Shown here piece by piece: positions 26,439 through 37,724 of a stretch of DNA of 64,000 bases (within the stretch, counting starts at the first letter, position 1; every line of letters starts with the position of its first letter). The notes beneath the pieces are model-generated. The model was not told where the DNA came from. It was given only the letters and a program-made list of their open reading frames with translations, and did no database searches. A program made the position numbers and the translations under genes. Where the stretch lies: contig NZ_RQUZ01000007.1 of the NCBI RefSeq assembly GCF_003992065.1, positions 62,001 through 126,000 on the forward strand, given 5' to 3'. The stretch comes from Veillonella seminalis (GTDB taxonomy: Bacteria; Bacillota; Negativicutes; Veillonellales; Veillonellaceae).

Positions 26439-26467
26439 AGTATACTTTAAAACAGGCGGTTCATCAA
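26439..26467 (-). promoter_or_regulatory. Promoter for murA-mreB
   Basis: TTGATG (complement of 26462-26467) and TATACT (complement of 26439-26444), 17 bases apart, about 70 bases before the murA start. No other gene precedes murA on this strand until the terminator after glpX. Confidence 0.6.
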
Positions 26468-26580
26468 GTACCCGACCGGGTCGGATTGCCTATTTAACGC
26501 AATTATTTCAAGTGCAAAATGTACCGTTTGATTCACATTTATTAAAATACAGAAAATCGGATTAAATTCCGTCAAAGCAG

Positions 26581-26620
26581 AAAAAGACGGCTCCATATCT
26601 TACGATATAGAGCCGTTTTG
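26581..26620 (-). terminator. Intrinsic terminator after glpX
   Basis: A 13-bp stem with one G-T pair (26587-26599 with 26604-26616), a 4-base loop and five Ts on the minus strand. The plus strand also ends in Ts, so it could work both ways. Confidence 0.88.
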
Positions 26621-26669
26621 TATACTCTTTTTGATTATGGCAATTTGCCGTTTACATGCATGTGAAAGC

Positions 26670-27635
26670 TTATTTTGCTTTCATGGATTTTAATTTGCGA
26701 TCCAAGCGATGAATCGTATCTACGAAACGAACCGTACCGGTTTTATAACGCATTACAACGGATTCCGTGCGCGCACCGCCGGCAAAGTATTTAATACCGG
26801 ACAAGATATTGCCCTCCGTAATGGCGGTAGCGGAGAAAATAACATCTTCCCCATGTACCAAATCATCAATGGTCAACACTTTATTTAAATCCGTAATACC
26901 CATAGCATGACAACGACGAACTTCTTCGTCATTTTCAGGCAACAAACGAGCTTGCATATCACCGCCCGTACATTTTAGGGCAGCCGCTGCCAAAACGCCT
27001 TCAGGCGCACCGCCGGTACCGATAACCATGTGGATACCGGAACCTTCAAGACCGCATTCCATAGCCGGATTTACGTCGCCGTCGGTGATCAAACGAATAC
27101 GGGCACCGGCTTCGCGAGCTTCGCGCATAATGGCTTCATGACGCGGACGATCGAGCATAACAATAGTCATATCATCAATACCGCGTTCCATTTTTTCAGC
27201 TACACGACGTAAGTTTTCAGTCACGCTGGCATTCAAATCGATAACGCCCTTAGCACGAGGACCTACGCAAAGTTTTTGCATGTACATATCAGGAGCATGT
27301 AACAAACCGCCTTTAGGAGCGATTGCCAATACTGCGATAGCACCATTTTGACCTTTAGCAATCAGATTCGTACCTTCAATCGGATCCACCGCGATATCCA
27401 CAGGTTCCCCGCCGGCACCTACTTCTTCACCGATGTAAAGCATAGGGGCTTCATCGATTTCCCCTTCCCCGATAACAACGGTACCCGAAATAGGTACTGT
27501 ATCAAAGGTTTGACGCATAGCATCTACAGCGAGTTGATCGGCGCCGTCTTTTTCACCGCGACCAAGCAAACGACCACTGCGAAGCGCTGCCGCTTCTGTT
27601 ACACGTACAAATTCCAAAGCTAATGTTCTATCCAC
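26670..27635 (-). CDS. glpX: Class II fructose-1,6-bisphosphatase GlpX
   Basis: Gluconeogenic phosphatase converting fructose 1,6-bisphosphate to fructose 6-phosphate. From the chosen GTG it is 321 aa, the family's usual size. The metal/phosphate motif DPIEGTNLIAKGQ and the early VIGEGEIDEAPMLY are diagnostic of the GlpX class. The frame is open for 15 more codons, but the GTG at 27635 has an AAGGAGGT site seven bases upstream and restores the family N-terminus (VDRTLALEFVRVTEAAA). It follows the transaldolase gene by 55 bases. In an organism living on lactate or organic acids, gluconeogenesis would be essential. Confidence 0.95.
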   Translation of the reverse strand: MDRTLALEFVRVTEAAALRSGRLLGRGEKDGADQLAVDAMRQTFDTVPISGTVVIGEGEIDEAPMLYIGEEVGAGGEPVDIAVDPIEGTNLIAKGQNGAIAVLAIAPKGGLLHAPDMYMQKLCVGPRAKGVIDLNASVTENLRRVAEKMERGIDDMTIVMLDRPRHEAIMREAREAGARIRLITDGDVNPAMECGLEGSGIHMVIGTGGAPEGVLAAAALKCTGGDMQARLLPENDEEVRRCHAMGITDLNKVLTIDDLVHGEDVIFSATAITEGNILSGIKYFAGGARTESVVMRYKTGTVRFVDTIHRLDRKLKSMKAK

Positions 27636-27690
27636 AGTTTTTACCTCCTTAAAATGCCCTCTTACACAGCAGGGCAACACGATTCCTTAA

Positions 27691-28335
27691 TTATTTGTTG
27701 GCTGCTTCCCAATCTGCTAAGAATCTGGTAAGACCTGCATCCGTTAAAGGATGTTTCATCGAGGCAGTTAACACCTTGTATGGCACCGTGGCAATATGAG
27801 CGCCCGCTTTCGCACACTGCGTCATATGCATTGGTGTGCGTACACTGGCGGCAATAATTTCAGCCTTAATGTCATGCATAATAAAGATTTCGGCAATATC
27901 TTCAATCAAAGTAATGCCGTCCATGCTCATATCATCGATACGACCTACGAAAGGACTTACGAAAGTAGCCCCTGCGCGTGCGGCCAATAAAGCCTGGTTA
28001 GCGGAGAAAATCAAAGTAACATTTGTTTTAATGCCTTCTTTGTGAAGTACGGAAACGGCTTTAAGACCTTCTTCCGTCATAGGTACTTTGATAACTACGT
28101 TTTTACCCAATTTAACGAGTTCATGAGCTTCTTTAACCATTTCAGGTGCCGTAGTTGCAATAACTTCAGCACTTACAGGACCGTCAACGAGTTCGGCAAT
28201 CTGTTTGATTACTTCTTTAAGATCACGTTTTTCTTTAACGATCAAAGATGGGTTGGTTGTTACCCCGGCAATAAAGCCCATTTCATAAGCAGCTTTAATT
28301 TCATCGAAATTGGCAGTATCAATAAAAATTTTCAT
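27691..28335 (-). CDS. Small transaldolase / fructose-6-phosphate aldolase (TalC/MipB family)
   Basis: 214-aa class I aldolase of the short transaldolase group. The Schiff-base Lys83 is in VVIKVPMT, with TNPSL near residue 27 and [26 protein letters not shown] as two later blocks (113-120 and 121-138). It moves a dihydroxyacetone unit in the non-oxidative pentose phosphate pathway, or cleaves fructose 6-phosphate. Sequence alone does not settle which activity dominates. The AAGGAG site is seven bases before the ATG. It precedes glpX, grouping two fructose-6-phosphate enzymes. Confidence 0.9.
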   Translation of the reverse strand: MKIFIDTANFDEIKAAYEMGFIAGVTTNPSLIVKEKRDLKEVIKQIAELVDGPVSAEVIATTAPEMVKEAHELVKLGKNVVIKVPMTEEGLKAVSVLHKEGIKTNVTLIFSANQALLAARAGATFVSPFVGRIDDMSMDGITLIEDIAEIFIMHDIKAEIIAASVRTPMHMTQCAKAGAHIATVPYKVLTASMKHPLTDAGLTRFLADWEAANK

Positions 28336-28391
28336 AAGAGCTCCTTTTTAAAAACACTGTAGAACGTTGAATTATATACAGTTCAGAAGCA

Positions 28392-28456
28392 CTACCTCAA
28401 GTCGGCCGAAGCGTCATCTCAAATCAGACGAAACGCTACCTCGGTCAGCCGAAGCT
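28392..28456. repeat. Three degenerate 22-bp tandem repeats
   Basis: Units 28392-28413, 28414-28435 and 28436-28456 share the pattern CTACCTCAAGTCGGCCGAAGC with substitutions; units 1 and 3 are closest. They lie in the 210-base gap between serS and the transaldolase gene. The rest of that gap holds the hairpin at 28508-28531. The base composition is more GC-rich than neighbouring spacers. Function unknown. Confidence 0.5.
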
Positions 28457-28507
28457 CCCGGTCAATACGACTGCTCGGGTGCCTTCTGAAATTGCATAAT
28501 GCACATA

Positions 28508-28531
28508 GAAGGTCTGACATTTGTCAGACCT
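28508..28531 (-). terminator. Probable terminator after serS
   Basis: A perfect 9-bp stem (28510-28518 with 28523-28531) and a 4-base loop start 15 bases past the serS stop. The following minus-strand tract (TTCTATG) is a poor U-run, so efficiency is uncertain. Confidence 0.55.
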
Positions 28532-28545
28532 CATGCCTTATACTT

Positions 28546-29826
28546 TTATTTTACAGGTTTAATTACTTCTGCACCACCCATATATGGCTGTAAAACTTTA
28601 GGAATGCGAACGGAACCGTCAGCTTCCTGATTGTTTTCCAAAATAGCGGCAACCGTACGACCTACAGCCAAACCGGAACCATTCAATGTATGAATGAATT
28701 CAGGTTTGCTCTTCGCATCGCGACGGAATTTGATATTACCGCGACGAGCTTGGAAATCGGTCATGTTGGAGCAAGACGAGATTTCACGATAGCAATCCTG
28801 AGCCGGCATCCAAACTTCTACGTCATATGTTTTAGCGGAACCGAAACCGATATCACCGGTGCAAAGAGTAATTACACGATGCGGTAATTCCAATAAACGC
28901 AATACTTCTTCCGCATTATCCGTCAAAGATTCGAGTTCCTGATAAGAAGTTTCAGGTGTAGCGAATTTTACCATTTCAACTTTGTTGAACTGATGCTGAC
29001 GAATGAGACCGCGTGTATCACGACCGGCCGAGCCGGCTTCCGCACGGAAACAAGCGGTGAATGCCGTGTAGTATTTAGGCAATTCATTGGCGCTCAAAAT
29101 TTCACCGGCATGGAAGTTAGTAAGAGTAACTTCAGCAGTCGGAATGAGGAAGTATTCTGTATTTTCTACTTTATACATATCTTCGGCAAATTTAGGTAAT
29201 TGCCCTGTGTTGGTTAAAGTCTGACGAGTTACCATGTAAGGTGTCATCATTTCGGTATATCCCTGTTTTTCGGTGTGAAGATCAAGCATGAAGTTAATCA
29301 ACGCACGTTCCAAGCGGGCTCCCAAACCTTTATAGAATGTGAAACGGGCACCACTTTCTTTGGCGGCACGTTCCCAGTCTAAAATATCGAGGCTTTCACC
29401 TAAGTCCCAGTGAGCCTGAATAGGGAAATCAAATTCACGAGGTTTGCCCCAACGACGCATTTCAGGGTTGTCATTTTCATCTTCCCCTACCGGTACGGAT
29501 GCATCGCACATATTAGGCAACATGAGGGCAATGTTTTGGAGTGAAGATTCAGTTTCACGAATTTTGCCGTCAAGCTCAGCAATCTTGTCGCCCACTTTCT
29601 GCATTTCCGCAATCTTGTCGTCCGCATTTTCTTTATTGCGTTTTAACGCACTGATTTCTGCGGTTACTGAGTTGCGCTGTGCTTTTAATTGTTCTACTTC
29701 TTGAATTAAATCCTTGCGCAAATCATACAATTTGGCAAAGTTTTCCAAATCGCCGGTGGTATGGCGATTGTCCAAGTTTTGCTGTACTGCTTCCAGATTT
29801 TCTCTAACGAAACGTAAATCTAACAT
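28546..29826 (-). CDS. serS: Seryl-tRNA synthetase
   Basis: 426-aa class II synthetase charging tRNA-Ser. The N-terminal long antiparallel coiled-coil arm (about 30-105) binds the tRNA variable arm. The catalytic core shows motif 2 ([20 protein letters not shown]) and motif 3 ([16 protein letters not shown]). The start at 29826 gives the universal [10 protein letters not shown] opening and places AGAGG eight bases away. An ATG two codons earlier lies almost on the ribosome site and is rejected. No T-box leader fits in the 170-base upstream gap, and the gene stands alone between hairpins. Confidence 0.97.
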   Translation of the reverse strand: MLDLRFVRENLEAVQQNLDNRHTTGDLENFAKLYDLRKDLIQEVEQLKAQRNSVTAEISALKRNKENADDKIAEMQKVGDKIAELDGKIRETESSLQNIALMLPNMCDASVPVGEDENDNPEMRRWGKPREFDFPIQAHWDLGESLDILDWERAAKESGARFTFYKGLGARLERALINFMLDLHTEKQGYTEMMTPYMVTRQTLTNTGQLPKFAEDMYKVENTEYFLIPTAEVTLTNFHAGEILSANELPKYYTAFTACFRAEAGSAGRDTRGLIRQHQFNKVEMVKFATPETSYQELESLTDNAEEVLRLLELPHRVITLCTGDIGFGSAKTYDVEVWMPAQDCYREISSCSNMTDFQARRGNIKFRRDAKSKPEFIHTLNGSGLAVGRTVAAILENNQEADGSVRIPKVLQPYMGGAEVIKPVK

Positions 29827-29918
29827 ATCCATAACCTCTTACTTAAAATGCGTGCCCAATGGCACAATGTATTATTAATTACACTTAATCATACCACATC
29901 TGCACAGTTTTTGCCATG

Positions 29919-29956
29919 AAAAAAGCCGGTATCAGTTAAACTGTTACCGACTTTTT
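29919..29956 (-). terminator. Terminator after lysS
   Basis: A stem of about 14 bp with two mismatches (arms around 29924-29935 and 29941-29952), with A- and T-runs on its two sides. It lies 45 bases past the lysS stop on the minus strand. Confidence 0.8.
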
Positions 29957-29999
29957 ATTATTTATTTACATTATGTCTTAATTTACTGGGACTATGCCG

Positions 30000-31544
<1,545 letters not shown>

Positions 31545-31661
31545 TTACATGGCCTCCTAACTCTATCTGCTCAAAAACGGTCTTACTTATAGTATAACAG
31601 TTTTGAGAACTTTTATGGGTATATTTTATGGGCGGTACCTTATTAACCGGCTCCGGCCCTA

Positions 31662-32135
31662 TTAGCTGATCGCTAAAATTTTAAAAGTAGCCACACCGTC
31701 CGGTGTATTTACTTCAACGGTAGCACCTTTTTTCTTGCCGAGAATAGCACTGCCTACCGGCGATTCATTGGAAATGCGGTTGTTGAACGGATCCGCTTCG
31801 GAAGAACCGACGATTACATAATCCAATTCTTCATCGTATTCCTGATCTAACAATTTAACTTTACTGCCCACGGAAACAACGTTTTTACGGGTTTTTTCGT
31901 CAATGATTTTAGCCGTGTTGATTTTATTTTCTAATTCAATGATATGACCTTCGATAAAAGCCTGTTCATTTTTTGCATCATCATATTCAGAGTTTTCACT
32001 GATGTCGCCATATTCAATAGCGGTTTTAATACGTTGCGCTACTTCGATACGACGAACCGATTTAAAATACGCTAATTCTTCTTCAAGTTTTTTAAGACCT
32101 TCTGCTGTTAACAGTGTTTCTTTAACTTCTGCCAT
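31662..32135 (-). CDS. greA: Transcription elongation factor GreA
   Basis: 157-aa factor that rescues backtracked RNA polymerase by stimulating transcript cleavage. The N-terminal coiled coil (about 8-75) carries the acidic tip motif GDISENSEYDDAKNEQ. The C-terminal FKBP-like domain ends in ISNESPVGSAILGKKKG and VNTPDGVATFKILAI. The start has an AGAGGAG site. Upstream is an unusual leader containing a strong promoter, palindromic sites and a terminator-like hairpin, described separately, which suggests control of its own expression. Confidence 0.97.
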   Translation of the reverse strand: MAEVKETLLTAEGLKKLEEELAYFKSVRRIEVAQRIKTAIEYGDISENSEYDDAKNEQAFIEGHIIELENKINTAKIIDEKTRKNVVSVGSKVKLLDQEYDEELDYVIVGSSEADPFNNRISNESPVGSAILGKKKGATVEVNTPDGVATFKILAIS

Positions 32136-32171
32136 ATTAGGACTCCTCTTTCAATAGTTGTTCAGCTATAA

Positions 32172-32197
32172 AGAAAAAGTGTCATACACTGACACCT
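32172..32197 (-). terminator. Terminator-like hairpin inside the greA leader
   Basis: On the minus strand GTGTCA and TGACAC (complements of 32190-32195 and 32179-32184) form a 6-bp stem, extended by A-T pairs, followed by TTTTTCTTT. It lies about 45 bases after the predicted transcription start and 37 bases before the greA start. It is therefore in a position to end transcription early rather than only to terminate dusB. The stem is short, so strength is uncertain. Confidence 0.55.
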
Positions 32198-32216
32198 TTG
32201 CTTTACATCACATATA

Positions 32217-32245
32217 TTTACGTATTAAAACGTAATTTACGTAAT
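32217..32245 (-). promoter_or_regulatory. Cluster of TTACGTAA-like half-sites at the greA start site
   Basis: The segment contains TTACGTA (32218-32224), ACGTAA (32230-32235) and a perfect palindrome TTACGTAA (32237-32244), all overlapping or just after the predicted transcription start near 32239. Spaced identical half-sites at a start site suggest an operator, though AT-rich chance cannot be excluded. Confidence 0.4.
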
Positions 32246-32275
32246 ATTATAACAATAATTTTAATGCATTGTCAA
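32246..32275 (-). promoter_or_regulatory. Consensus promoter for greA-lysS
   Basis: A perfect TTGACA (complement of 32270-32275) and a perfect TATAAT (complement of 32246-32251), spaced 18 bases. It is one of the closest matches to consensus in the window and begins 22 bases past the dusB stop. Confidence 0.85.
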
Positions 32276-32296
32276 TTTAACTGCCGTGCAAATTTA

Positions 32297-33289
32297 CTAG
32301 ATAGATAATTCGGATGCATAGGTTGCAATCGCCTCTTTAAAGGCTTTTTCCGTGTACAATGTATTGATTCGATTACGCCATTTGGCGGCTTCCGGCAAGC
32401 CTTTAATATACCAGCCCGCATGCGTACGAATTTCACGAACACCTAAAGCCGTTCCCTTATACTTGCACAATAGTTCAAAATGACGCAATAACATATTTAA
32501 ACGTTCACGTGCCGATGGTTTCGGCACTAACGTACCGTTTTCCAAGTATTGATTCACTTCGTTAAAAATCCACGGATTTCCTTGAGCACCGCGACCGATG
32601 AGGACGGCATCACAGCCCGTTTCATCAAGCATGGCTTTAGCGGATAGAGCATCCACAATATCGCCGTTACCGAGCACGGGAATCGCAAGAGCTGCTTTAA
32701 CGTCTTTAATATAGGACCAGTCAGCCTCTCCCATGTACATCTGCTCACGGGTACGACCGTGAACGGCGACAGCCGCTACACCGACCGATTCGATTCGTTT
32801 GGCAAAATCGAGTACATTTTTAGATGTATCATCCCAGCCGAGTCGCATTTTAACCGTAACCGGCACAGCTACGGCTTTTACCGCTGCTTCCGCCACACGA
32901 GCCGCCAAATCGGGCGTTTTCATCAACGCGGAACCGTCACCGGAGGATACCACTTTTTTAACCGGGCAGCCCATATTGATATCTACAATATCGGCCCCGG
33001 CTCGTTCTACCACTTGGGACGCCAAGGCTATCGCCTCGGGATCGGAGCCGAAAATTTGCATCGATACGGGATGTTCAACCTCTTCCATAAAGAGCAAATC
33101 CTTCGTGTGCTCATTTTCGTATTTAATCCCCATGGCACTTACCATTTCAGTACACACCAAAGCTGCCCCCTGCTCTTTCGCCAAGAGCCGGTACGCAATA
33201 TCGCTGACCCCCGCCATAGGAGCCAGCACAGCCCGACCTTTAATCGGTACATTACCGATATACCAGGTCGAATTATTTATTTCTTTCAT
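32297..33289 (-). CDS. dusB: tRNA-dihydrouridine synthase, DusB type
   Basis: 330-aa FMN enzyme reducing uridine to dihydrouridine in the tRNA D-loop. A TIM-barrel Dus domain (about 14-250) shows [12 protein letters not shown] at the flavin site, the catalytic Cys in [20 protein letters not shown] (residue about 108), and the [11 protein letters not shown] segment typical of DusB. A helical RNA-binding domain closes the protein. It overlaps coaX by 17 bases, forming a birA-coaX-dusB unit read in the order birA, coaX, dusB. The symbol follows the Firmicute dusB group. Confidence 0.93.
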   Translation of the reverse strand: MKEINNSTWYIGNVPIKGRAVLAPMAGVSDIAYRLLAKEQGAALVCTEMVSAMGIKYENEHTKDLLFMEEVEHPVSMQIFGSDPEAIALASQVVERAGADIVDINMGCPVKKVVSSGDGSALMKTPDLAARVAEAAVKAVAVPVTVKMRLGWDDTSKNVLDFAKRIESVGVAAVAVHGRTREQMYMGEADWSYIKDVKAALAIPVLGNGDIVDALSAKAMLDETGCDAVLIGRGAQGNPWIFNEVNQYLENGTLVPKPSARERLNMLLRHFELLCKYKGTALGVREIRTHAGWYIKGLPEAAKWRNRINTLYTEKAFKEAIATYASELSI

Positions 33290-34040
33290 ACAACAATCGT
33301 AATCCTTCTAGGGTCAACATCGGCTCAATATAATCAATTACGTCTGTTTCCGCATTGATTAAATGAGCTAAACCGCCGGTAGCGATGACCTTAACGCCTT
33401 CCGGCATTTCTTTTTTCATGCGGGCCACGATGCCTTCCACCTGACCTACATAACCGAATAAGACACCGGACTGCATGGAAGTTACCGTGCTCTTACAGAT
33501 AACCTGGCCCGGATTTTTCACTTCAATACGCGGCAATTTTGCGGCTCGTTGGAAGAGTGCTTCCGCCGAAATCTGCACGCCCGGTGCAATGGCACCGCCG
33601 ATATAATCGCCGTTTGCCAAAATAGCACAATACGTCGTAGCCGTACCGAAATCGATAACAATCAACGGTCCGCCGTATTTTTCATAAGCCGACACGGCAT
33701 TCACAATACGGTCTGCCCCTACTTCGCGAGGATTATCGTATTTAATCGCCATACCTGTTTTGGTACCCGGCCCTACAATGATAGGTTTAACATTAAAATA
33801 GCGCAAGCAAACGCGCTCCAATGTAGGCATCAACGGCGGTACTACCGATGAAATAATGATTGCCTCAATGTCGTTAATATTCACTTGGCGATCGTGAAAA
33901 AATAAATTCATCAACAATACGCCGTATTCGTCGGTCGTACGCACACGGTCTGTAGAAATGCGCCAATGACCGACCAACTCTTTCTTCTTATATACGCCGA
34001 GAACAATATTTGTATTACCTACATCAACCACTAATAACAT
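33273..34040 (-). CDS. coaX: Type III pantothenate kinase CoaX
   Basis: 255-aa ASKHA-fold kinase catalysing the first step of coenzyme A synthesis, insensitive to CoA feedback in characterised members. [12 protein letters not shown] at the N-terminus is the ATP-phosphate motif. [16 protein letters not shown] and [12 protein letters not shown] hold the catalytic Asp and metal site, and ATGGLAHLI is the adenosine loop. It starts seven bases after birA and overlaps dusB, so it is translated from the same transcript. The birA-coaX pairing is widespread in Firmicutes. Confidence 0.96.
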   Translation of the reverse strand: MLLVVDVGNTNIVLGVYKKKELVGHWRISTDRVRTTDEYGVLLMNLFFHDRQVNINDIEAIIISSVVPPLMPTLERVCLRYFNVKPIIVGPGTKTGMAIKYDNPREVGADRIVNAVSAYEKYGGPLIVIDFGTATTYCAILANGDYIGGAIAPGVQISAEALFQRAAKLPRIEVKNPGQVICKSTVTSMQSGVLFGYVGQVEGIVARMKKEMPEGVKVIATGGLAHLINAETDVIDYIEPMLTLEGLRLLYERNK

Positions 34041-34047
34041 GTTTATG

Positions 34048-35034
34048 TCAGCCTCCTACTTTATGTGCTGGTCGTATGGATACGTCACCGGCCACCACTC
34101 GTTCTACGGAGCCATCAGCACGTTCTATCATAAGATTACCGTCACGATCAAGGTCGACGGCTTTACCTTCATACGTATTCCCCGGTGCACGAACTTCTAC
34201 GTCTTTACCCAAGGTAATACTAAATTCTTTCCATTCTGCCAAAGTGCTGTCAAAACCTTCCGCCAACACTTTATTATACTGCTTTTCCATCTCTTCTAAA
34301 ATAACATTCAGAGCTTCACGACGGTCAACTTCGACGCCTTCCATGGCAAACGACGTGGCTACGTCTTTAATAAATTCAGGTAATTCGTCCTGCGTACTGC
34401 CCGTATTGATGCCGATGCCCATAACAATATAAGCAATAGCTTCCATGGTGCCGTTCATTTCGGTCAAAATACCTACTAATTTACGACCATTTACCAAAAT
34501 ATCATTCGGCCACTTGATACCGGCCGTGTTAAGACCTAAACGACGAAACGCCTTAATGAGAGCTACTGCTGCCATAAGGGTACATTTAGGAGCTTCAATC
34601 GGCAAAAATGACGGACGCAATACGATACTGAACCAAAGACCTTTACCGTATGGCGAGAACCACCCGCGGTTTAATCGGCCGCGACCGGCTACCTGTTCTT
34701 CCGCTACCACCACAGTGCCTTCCGGAGCCCCTTTAGCAGCCAATTCACGAGCTACAGAGTTACTGGATTCAACACTTGGAACATAATGATAATTGCGACC
34801 GAAAGTTTTCGTTGTCAAAACCGATTCCATTTCAAGCGGACTCATGAGGTCCGGTTCATTCACCAAGCGATACCCTTTTTTAGTGAATGATTCAATAGTA
34901 TACCCTTTTTTACGCAATGCTTCAATATGTTTCCAAATAGCTGTACGTGAAACTTCACAACGTTCCGACATGCGTTGGCCCGAAACAAATTCACCTTTAT
35001 TCTCACGAAGCAGCTCCAAAATTGCATCCCTCAT
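34048..35034 (-). CDS. birA: Bifunctional biotin-[acetyl-CoA-carboxylase] ligase / biotin repressor BirA
   Basis: 328-aa protein with an N-terminal winged helix-turn-helix (about 1-60; [34 protein letters not shown]) and a ligase domain ([47 protein letters not shown]). It biotinylates carboxylase subunits and should repress biotin genes when loaded. The frame is open for about 100 codons further, but that extension crosses the ftsH terminator and ftsH itself. The ATG at 35034 has AAAGGAGG 11 bases away and matches the family. Negativicutes rely on biotin-dependent decarboxylases, so biotin sensing is relevant. Confidence 0.95.
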   Translation of the reverse strand: MRDAILELLRENKGEFVSGQRMSERCEVSRTAIWKHIEALRKKGYTIESFTKKGYRLVNEPDLMSPLEMESVLTTKTFGRNYHYVPSVESSNSVARELAAKGAPEGTVVVAEEQVAGRGRLNRGWFSPYGKGLWFSIVLRPSFLPIEAPKCTLMAAVALIKAFRRLGLNTAGIKWPNDILVNGRKLVGILTEMNGTMEAIAYIVMGIGINTGSTQDELPEFIKDVATSFAMEGVEVDRREALNVILEEMEKQYNKVLAEGFDSTLAEWKEFSITLGKDVEVRAPGNTYEGKAVDLDRDGNLMIERADGSVERVVAGDVSIRPAHKVGG

Positions 35035-35055
35035 CCTAATCGATGCCTCCTTTAT

Positions 35056-35083
35056 GAAAAAGGGCCGCCTAACCGGCGGCCCT
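35056..35083 (-). terminator. Intrinsic terminator after ftsH
   Basis: A very GC-rich perfect 9-bp stem (35061-35069 with 35075-35083), a 5-base loop and five Ts on the minus strand. It starts 25 bases past the ftsH stop and 22 bases before the birA start. Confidence 0.92.
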
Positions 35084-35107
35084 ATGCCAATCGGTGTATA
35101 CCGATTA

Positions 35108-37042
35108 TTATTTATTTGCGTCAGTTGTGTCGCCGTTCGATGCACCGGATTTACCTTCAGATTCGGTAGCAATCGCATCGGGAACGATAATTCCCGCTGC
35201 TTCCAACGCACTCTTAGCGCCATTTCCTTCCACTGTATTTGGGTCCGTAATGGTTCCGTATTTATACAAATTCTCGATTTGAGTATGATCGATAGTTTCT
35301 TCTTCCAAGAGTACATTCGCCATATTATGCAAGAACTCAATATTATCGGATAACAATTTCATTACGTCATTGTAAGCTTCTAAAACGATTTTATGCATTT
35401 CCGCATCAATTTTTTCAGCTACGGCTTCACCATAGTTACGTTCATGTCCTAAGCTGCGGCCTAAGAACACCTGTTCCTGATGTTCACCGAATACGAGTGG
35501 TCCCAATTCTTCACTCATACCGAGACGAGTAATCATATGACGTACGATGTTGGTAACTTGTTGTAAGTCACCGGAAGCACCGCTACTGATTTCTTTCAAT
35601 ACGAGAGATTCGGCACAACGACCGCCCAAGGCTACACGAATACGTGCAAGCATCTGAGATTTTGTCATATAATTCTGTTCTTCTACAGGTAACATCATTG
35701 TGTAACCGCCGGCACGACCGCGCGGAATAATTGTTACTTTGTGTACCGGATCGGCATCAGGCAACAAATGTGCCACAATCGCATGACCCGATTCATGATA
35801 CGCCGTCAAGCGACGTTCTTTATCGCTTACTACATGGCTGCGGCGTTCCGGACCGTAACTTACCTTTTCACTGGCTTCTTCAAGATCGGCCATGGTAACT
35901 TGTTTACGATTCTGACGAGCTGCCAATAAAGCGGCTTCATTCAACAAGTTGCTCAAATCGGCACCGGTGAAACCGGGTGTCTTTTTGGCAATGGTTTGTA
36001 AATTTACATCCTCAGCCAACGGTTTGTTGCGAGCATGTACTTTTAAGATAGCTTCACGACCGCGTAAATCCGGTTTATCAACCGTAACCTGACGGTCAAA
36101 ACGACCCGGACGAAGTAAAGCCGGATCCAAGATATCAGGTCGGTTAGTCGCTGCGATGGTAATGATACCTTCGTTAGCGCCGAAACCGTCCATTTCAACG
36201 AGTAATTGGTTCAAGGTCTGTTCGCGTTCATCATGACCGCCGCCGAGACCGGCACCACGTTGACGACCTACCGCATCAATTTCGTCGATGAAAATGATAC
36301 AAGGCGCATTTTTCTTAGCCTGACCGAAGAGGTCACGTACACGGGATGCACCGACCCCGACGAACATTTCTACGAAGTCGGAACCGCTGATACTGAAGAA
36401 CGGTACGCCCGCTTCACCAGCTACGGCACGAGCCAATAAAGTTTTACCTGTGCCCGGAGGTCCGAATAAAAGCACCCCTTTAGGAATTTTAGCACCAATG
36501 GCATTAAATTTGCCCGGATTGCGCAAGAATTCTACAACTTCTTCCAATTCCTGTTTTGCTTCATCCGCACCGGCCACATCTTTAAATGTTACATTAACTT
36601 TGCCTTCACCCTGCATTTTGGCACGGCTTTTGCCAAAGTTCATAACACGACCGCCGCTGCCTTGTGTCTGCTGCATGATAAAGAACCAAACACCAATCAA
36701 CAAGAAGATTGGCAATACAGAGCTCAATAAGCCCATCCACCAAGAAGGTTGTTCCGGTGGTTTTGCAGTGATTTGCACTTCATTTGTAGTCAGCTGATTC
36801 ATTAAAGTAGGATCGGTTGGTGCGTAAGTGCTGAACTCAGTACCGTTCTTAAGCTTACCTACAATGGCATGGTTATCCGTGATGGTAATGCTGTCTACTT
36901 TCTTCTGTGTTACATGCTGTAAAAAGCTGGTGTAACTAATCTCTGACTTTGCCGTATTTGTACTGGAGAACGAATTGATAACCGTAGCCGCCGCCACAAT
37001 AATCAAAATGTACAACAGTGCATTTTTCATAAAACGACCCAA
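35108..37042 (-). CDS. ftsH: ATP-dependent zinc metalloprotease FtsH
   Basis: 644-aa membrane-bound AAA+ protease that degrades misfolded and regulatory membrane proteins; in many bacteria it also controls LpxC levels. Two transmembrane segments (about 6-23 and 103-123) flank a small periplasmic domain. The AAA module has Walker [17 protein letters not shown], Walker [12 protein letters not shown] and the SRH region [17 protein letters not shown]. The zinc site is [10 protein letters not shown]. The start is a TTG at 37042 behind AAAGGGG; an ATG four codons later is an alternative. It follows hpt by 139 bases. Confidence 0.97.
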   Translation of the reverse strand: MGRFMKNALLYILIIVAAATVINSFSSTNTAKSEISYTSFLQHVTQKKVDSITITDNHAIVGKLKNGTEFSTYAPTDPTLMNQLTTNEVQITAKPPEQPSWWMGLLSSVLPIFLLIGVWFFIMQQTQGSGGRVMNFGKSRAKMQGEGKVNVTFKDVAGADEAKQELEEVVEFLRNPGKFNAIGAKIPKGVLLFGPPGTGKTLLARAVAGEAGVPFFSISGSDFVEMFVGVGASRVRDLFGQAKKNAPCIIFIDEIDAVGRQRGAGLGGGHDEREQTLNQLLVEMDGFGANEGIITIAATNRPDILDPALLRPGRFDRQVTVDKPDLRGREAILKVHARNKPLAEDVNLQTIAKKTPGFTGADLSNLLNEAALLAARQNRKQVTMADLEEASEKVSYGPERRSHVVSDKERRLTAYHESGHAIVAHLLPDADPVHKVTIIPRGRAGGYTMMLPVEEQNYMTKSQMLARIRVALGGRCAESLVLKEISSGASGDLQQVTNIVRHMITRLGMSEELGPLVFGEHQEQVFLGRSLGHERNYGEAVAEKIDAEMHKIVLEAYNDVMKLLSDNIEFLHNMANVLLEEETIDHTQIENLYKYGTITDPNTVEGNGAKSALEAAGIIVPDAIATESEGKSGASNGDTTDANK

Positions 37043-37181
37043 TCTATTACCCCTTTCAAAAATGTCTCAATATGATTTATTTATCACTACTATATCGAAA
37101 AAATATATTCTGACAAACATATTACCATATTTTAGATTAACATACAATGTATTTATCAGATACATTGACTATAGTCATTCA

Positions 37182-37724
37182 TTATTTAGTCGTATACACT
37201 TCTTCTTTGAGTACGCCGATATATGGCAAATTGCGATATTTTTCAGCATAATCAAGGCCGTAACCAACCACAAAGTAATCGGGAACCACAAACCCCTGAT
37301 AATCCACATGCACATCGACCGTGCGACGATCAGGTTTGTTAAGCAAGGCCACCAAGCGAACACTCTTCGCATTGCGGGATTTTAAGTTTTCCAATAAATA
37401 ATGAAGCGTATTCCCCGTATCCACAATATCTTCTACAACGATAACGTGCTTACCTTCCACCGGTTTGTCCAAGTCTTTTAAAATGCGAACTACACCGCTG
37501 CTTTCAGTGCTGTTGCCGTAACTGGAACAGGAGATGAAATCCAAAGCCACATTGCCTTCGATGGCTCTCGCCAAATCGGCAAAAAATACTACGGCGCCTT
37601 TTAATACGCACACGAGAACTACGTCCTCGCCTTTATAATCAGCAGAAATTTGTTTACCCAATTCGGCAACACGTTCCCGCAAGGCTTCTTCAGTGATTAA
37701 TACTTCCTTAATGGAATCCAACAT
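37182..37724 (-). CDS. hpt: Hypoxanthine phosphoribosyltransferase
   Basis: 180-aa type I phosphoribosyltransferase salvaging hypoxanthine and guanine with PRPP. The PRPP-binding motif is VIVVEDIVDTGNTLHYLL, and LVCVLKGAVVFFADLAR and DYFVVGYGLDYAEKYRNLPY hold the pyrophosphate and purine sites. It begins immediately after the tilS stop. The order tilS-hpt-ftsH is conserved across Firmicutes. Confidence 0.96.
   Translation of the reverse strand: MLDSIKEVLITEEALRERVAELGKQISADYKGEDVVLVCVLKGAVVFFADLARAIEGNVALDFISCSSYGNSTESSGVVRILKDLDKPVEGKHVIVVEDIVDTGNTLHYLLENLKSRNAKSVRLVALLNKPDRRTVDVHVDYQGFVVPDYFVVGYGLDYAEKYRNLPYIGVLKEEVYTTK

Noticed and set aside
29827-29999. Possible T-box leader of serS
   Set aside because: The gap is too short and no T-box consensus or specifier-like stem is visible; it holds the lysS terminator.
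32759-33358. Plus-strand 199-codon open frame opposite dusB and coaX
   Set aside because: No ribosome site, no recognisable domain, and fully antisense to two well-identified genes.
35035-35340. A 100-codon N-terminal extension of birA
   Set aside because: It runs through the ftsH terminator and into ftsH in another frame; the internal ATG has a strong ribosome site and matches the family start.
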